Below are positions 63,941 to 64,000 of a stretch of 64,000 bases of DNA, in pieces. Origin of the DNA: Planctomycetaceae bacterium (GTDB lineage Bacteria > Planctomycetota > UBA1135 > GCA-002686595); contig WYBT01000063.1 of NCBI GenBank assembly GCA_011525785.1, positions 79,052 to 143,051 on the forward strand, in the 5' to 3' direction. The translations under genes and the position numbers were made by a program. The notes beneath the pieces are model-generated. The model was given only the letters and a program-made list of their open reading frames with translations. It did no database searches and was not told where the DNA came from. The number at the start of each line of letters is the position of its first letter. Within the stretch, counting starts at the first letter, position 1.

Positions 63941-64000
63941 GGCGGGGGGGCCCCCCCCACAACCCCCCCCCCCCCCCGACGGGGGGGGGGGGGGGGAAAA
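63941..64000. other. Homopolymer low-complexity sequence at right edge
   Basis: Alternating long runs of G and C ending in AAAA. Not biological in appearance; typical of poly-G read artefacts at a contig end. Confidence 0.8.

Overview
The window is GC-rich (about 70% by eye) bacterial DNA that most resembles a planctomycete. The clues are an ECF sigma factor of the type found beside Planctomycetes/Acidobacteria Ser/Thr kinases, a second ECF factor fused through a membrane helix to a very long exported region, many large secreted propeller proteins sharing one Cys-containing module, and Tat-exported enzymes. The genus cannot be named from sequence alone. The right end (63941-64000) is homopolymer low-complexity sequence, so it is probably a contig end.

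Layout. 1-2146: truncated Ser/Thr kinase preceded by its ECF sigma factor (minus strand). 2301-5977: tightly coupled rnhC-dapF-small protein-membrane metallopeptidase. 5958-8895: minus-strand MBOAT/SGNH O-acylation pair and a flavin reductase. 9115-14109: gyrA, a GatB/YqeY protein and murJ. 14135-18942: zinc-ribbon membrane protein, a large FG-GAP/CARDB secreted protein and a pirin. 19122-22619: B12-dependent ribonucleotide reductase nrdJ carrying a 289-residue intein in its active-site motif. 22671-25314: a small accessory island of visibly lower GC at its start: TIR-like (PF10137-type) protein, a GHKL ATPase, a Phd antitoxin and a frameshifted ParE toxin. 25598-46155: accessory genes (secreted propellers, class A beta-lactamase lipoprotein, Tat-exported Old Yellow Enzyme, vanadium haloperoxidase, WYL regulator, dienelactone hydrolase, FGE-like protein, DUF4382 lipoprotein) with two gene remnants. 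46316-58613: SDR, a sialate O-acetylesterase homologue lacking its catalytic residues, a large YfhO-like membrane protein, the sigma-TM fusion, a D-aminoacylase and another propeller. 58621-63268: a sulfur module (persulfide dioxygenase-rhodanese, split YeeE/YedE transporter, TauE/SafE exporter) with a sigma-54 activator directly upstream and a good -24/-12 promoter. 63368-63916: small lipoprotein.

Core functions (RNase HIII, DapF, GyrA, MurJ, NrdJ) sit next to accessory cargo. The points most worth a second look are the TIR/ATPase pair, the NrdJ intein, the sigma-factor fusion, the shared secreted module, the sigma-54 sulfur operon and several long intergenic inverted repeats, one with 35-bp perfect arms between pirin and nrdJ and a diverged half copy about 9 kb away. 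No rRNA, tRNA, CRISPR array, transposase or integrase was seen.
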